Assembly: GCF_900496995.4 (NCBI RefSeq)
Contig: NC_044027.1
Span: forward strand, 8,642,743-8,706,742
DNA length: 64,000 bases
Direction: 5' to 3'
Source of the DNA: Aquila chrysaetos chrysaetos
Taxonomy: Eukaryota > Chordata > Aves > Accipitriformes > Accipitridae
A program made the position numbers and the translations under genes. How positions within the stretch are numbered: the stretch's first letter is position 1; every line of letters begins with the position of its first letter. This document shows, one piece after another, positions 61,196 through 64,000 of this stretch. The notes under the pieces were generated by a model. That model made no database searches and had not been told where the DNA came from. It worked only from the letters and a program-made list of their open reading frames with translations.

Positions 61196-64000
61196 AGCTG
61201 GGTCAAAGTACCCCCGAGGAGATGAATAAGCTCCAGGAGGGCCCAGAACCTGCCCTGGTGGCAGTGGCCTCCCCAGCCTTGGTGTTCAGGAGTTTATCTG
61301 TGACATGGGAGAAGAGGGTTGAAGCTCCCTGCCTGACGCTGACACTGGGCTGGTGAGCTTTGAGGAGGAAGGGGGGATGCTGCTGTGACCCTGAATTCAT
61401 CAGCTTTTGGGGACACCTTGCCTTTAGGCAGCAGCCCAAATGACAGGTGCCGTGGTGGCCACCTCAGCCTGGTAGGGACCTTATACGGTCCACAGAGGAT
61501 GTAGTTACTCCTGGTCCTTTTCCTTGCCAGAGGACCTGGATTAACCCAATGCCCACCAGCGGTGCTGTAAGTTTGCTGCTGTGGGACAGGTTCCAGGTAC
61601 GTCAGTGCTGCGCTGATGGCCAGGAGGAAAGGAGCTATTAAAGACACTGTTGGCCCAAGAACAAATTGGCCATCAGGAAATTGAGGCTGGAAAGGAGAAA
61701 GCTGCCAGATCCTGACCAGGAGAGCTGCAGCTGAGGCTGGAAGGGCTTTCCCGAGACGAGACTGCAACCAGCCCAGCTGCCGCAGAGCCAGCGCCAGAGC
61801 CTGTGAGGAATGAGATGGGAGCTGCTGTGGTGAGATGCCAGGGAGGGACATCAGCTGGGATGGAGGCACTTCAGATTAAAGCTAGCACCCTGCTCAGAGA
61901 GGTTGTGCGGGGTCTGCAGTCCTGGACAGTGGCACATGGGACGTCCCTACCCCAAAAAGCTCAGAGGTGCTAATGAGGTGAGCTTCACTTTGGAGCCCCT
62001 TTGGGAGAGGGAAAGCACTGAGGACACAGGGTGCTGTTGCAGGGTCTCGGGGTCCCCCAGACCTGAGCTATACCTGGCGTGCAGCCTCGCAGCTCCCTGC
62101 AAGCAGAGCCGCTTATGAACAGGGCTGTGCATGGAAATCTGGGGCAAAAAGCCAAAATGAGCAAGTCCTGAGGCGCTGGGAGGAAGAGAAACTCGCTGCT
62201 GGAGTGCCACAGCGACATCCCCCGCACGAGCCTGGACATGCTGTGCACAGGCAGGCAGGGCTGGGGTTATGGCAGGACACCTGGGAGGATGCTGCCTCTT
62301 TTTTTATGCCTGCTTAGCAAAATATATGAGTTTTTCTCTGGGACACAGCTCAACATGGGAAAACCTGGCAGCAGTGAGGCCCAGTGAAGGGACAGGGGCT
62401 GCCGGTGGCTCTCCTCTGGGCAACACTGTGGGAGCAGAGAAGCCCTGGGGTGTCCGTGCAGGTGTTTCGCAGCTTTCAGAACCCAAGAGCTGGGTGCTGT
62501 GATGCTGGTTATGCACGGTGCATGCTCTGCTGCACCCCTAATCTCAGTCCTCAGTAGGGAAACTGAAGCACAGAGCTGCACGGGTCCCCTCTCCCAGCGC
62601 TAGAGCTGGTCAGAGGAGGGTTTGACCTCCCAGCTTCTCCAAAAAAATCCCAGGCCTCCCTCTTCCCTTCTTCCACCCCCTGGGAGGTCACCGAGTCTCT
62701 TTACAGGGCAAACCACACTTTGGGAGCTGCAAGCCCAGCAGGCTCCAGGATGGAGGGACCAGCCACAGTGGGCAGGCAGGGGAGATTGAGGCTTGCAGGC
62801 AGGGTGCTGGCAGCAGGGCATTCTGACTGCTGGGCGCCCGGCCAGCTCAGCACCCACCAGCATCTGTCCCCCATCACAGGGACAGTGCTGCCAGGGCCAG
62901 GCAGGGTCGCATCACCCTCTGGAGCTCTCCTGCTTGCTCCATGGGTGCCAGGGCCGCAGCCCCCAGCCCAGTGTCCCCACTCACCTGGGACCAGGCTGGG
63001 CAGGCAGGGCAGCGGTGGGCACCATTGTGAGCAGGATGAGCCTGTGCAGCCCCAGCTCCTCAGTGCAGGTGAGAAATGTAGTTTGCTGTTGCAATGGCCA
63101 GAAGGAAGCAGCTTTTCCCTTTGCAAAGAGCTGCAGGAAATGTAATTCAATCCCAGGAGGATTCAGCTGCAATTTGGGGCACTCTCTGCCCTGCGCCCAT
63201 CCCCAGGCTGCCCTGGCCCCATGTGCACAGCCCTGTCCCCAGTATCCCTGGGTCTCCTGGGAAGGACAGGTTTCTGCTTGTGGGAAGATGTTGGGGCTCT
63301 GCACAAGCCAGTTTTGGGGGCTTGGTGTTGGGAAGGGTGACACTGGATGAGGGCATCACAGCAGTGTCACACGGCAGGGACATGGCTAGAGTAGGGATCC
63401 TGTGGTGGCCCTGTCCCACCCCACGGCATGCTCAGCCACCAGCACAGGGGAGACTGTCCAGCTGCAGAACAGGAGCTCTGTCCCACACCCTGGGGACAGG
63501 ACACCTGGCTGGGCACTGGCTCCCAGCAAAACCCACCCTGTCCCCAAGCACCCAGAAGCAGGGACATCGTGCACTGGAGCCCCTGGCAGTAAGGACCCTC
63601 CTGAGAAGCCCAAAGTCCTGCAGCCTTCAGCAAAATGCCCATTCAGGACCCACAGGGGACACACAAGGGGACACGTGGGTGTCCTGCCCAGGGCAGGGCA
63701 GAGCAGTAAAGCTGTGGCAGTGCCATGTCCCCATCAAGCCTTGTTCCACCAGGCCAGGCTGGCAGCATCTCCTGTTGCCCCTGCACCTTCCAGCTTTCCC
63801 TGCAGCTTCCCCAGGGATGTGGCAGCACTGAGGGGACCCAGGCTGGTATCTCCCGCTCCCCTGAAGGAGGATGCCAGGTCTGGATGTGGGACTGGGATGC
63901 TCCTGTGCTGCCTTCCACCCAGCCACCCTGGCTGGCAGGCTGGTCCCCACGGTCCCCACTGTCCCCTCAAGGCTCAGCTCTTGCTCTGTTCGGGGATGGC
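61196..64000. other. right end of the window, no gene recognised
   Basis: GC-rich sequence without a recognisable coding exon. On the plus strand at 61620-61720 a frame reads KELLKTLLAQEQIGHQEIEA, resembling a short coiled coil, but it is stopped soon after and has no clear splice sites. CR1-like AGAGAGGTTGTGCGGGGTCT at about 61897 is too short to call. Confidence 0.35.

Noticed and set aside
61620-61720. Coiled-coil-like plus-strand peptide
   Set aside because: Short, interrupted by a stop, no splice sites, and on the opposite strand from the zinc-finger remnant.
61885-61925. Possible CR1 fragment
   Set aside because: Only about 20 bases resemble CR1, too little to separate from chance.

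Overview
The window is vertebrate nuclear DNA, most likely from a bird and probably a gene-dense GC-rich microchromosome. Coding exons are separated by introns with GT/AG borders. CpG-island promoters, AATAAA poly(A) signals, CR1 LINE fragments and a retroviral solo LTR are present, and no bacterial-type gene is visible. The order ENTPD8/2-like, TMEM203, NDOR1, RING-TM gene, RNF208 resembles the TMEM203-NDOR1-RNF208 block of human 9q34.3, whose avian counterpart I place on chromosome 17 from general knowledge. The species cannot be fixed from the sequence.

Layout. (1) 1-2.7 kb: 5' part of an ENTPD8-type ecto-nucleotidase on the minus strand, with three coding exons, a non-coding first exon and a TATA box; the rest lies beyond the left edge. 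(2) 3.4-4.0 kb: a solo LTR with matching TGGTGTT/AACACCA ends. (3) 4-16 kb: no recognisable gene. (4) 15.96-16.7 kb: TMEM203, single exon, minus strand. (5) 16.7-16.95 kb: a short GC-rich divergent promoter shared with NDOR1. (6) 17.97-32.46 kb: complete NDOR1, 14 coding exons giving 595 residues, plus a predicted 5'UTR exon. (7) 34.5-35.5 kb: an intronless 328-residue RING E3 ligase with a C-terminal membrane segment, not assignable to a named RNF gene. (8) 41.4-46.5 kb: RNF208 on the minus strand, with a long 3'UTR, one 265-residue coding exon and a strong CpG island as probable promoter. (9) 47-60.6 kb: no recognisable gene, an AT-rich block, a hairpin and two CR1 fragments. (10) 60.6-61.2 kb: remnant of a C2H2 zinc-finger gene. 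(11) 61.2-64 kb: nothing recognised.

The genes do not form an operon. NDOR1 supplies electrons to cytosolic iron-sulfur cluster assembly, TMEM203 is an ER membrane protein linked to calcium and STING signalling, the ENTPD protein hydrolyses extracellular nucleotides, and the two RING proteins are predicted ubiquitin ligases. The most notable points are the unassigned RING-TM gene, a C-terminal CaaX box and a duplicated E-[IV]-IVNQ motif in RNF208, the divergent TMEM203/NDOR1 promoter, and the absence of recognisable CYSRT1, RNF224 or SLC34A3 in the 17 kb beyond the RNF208 promoter.
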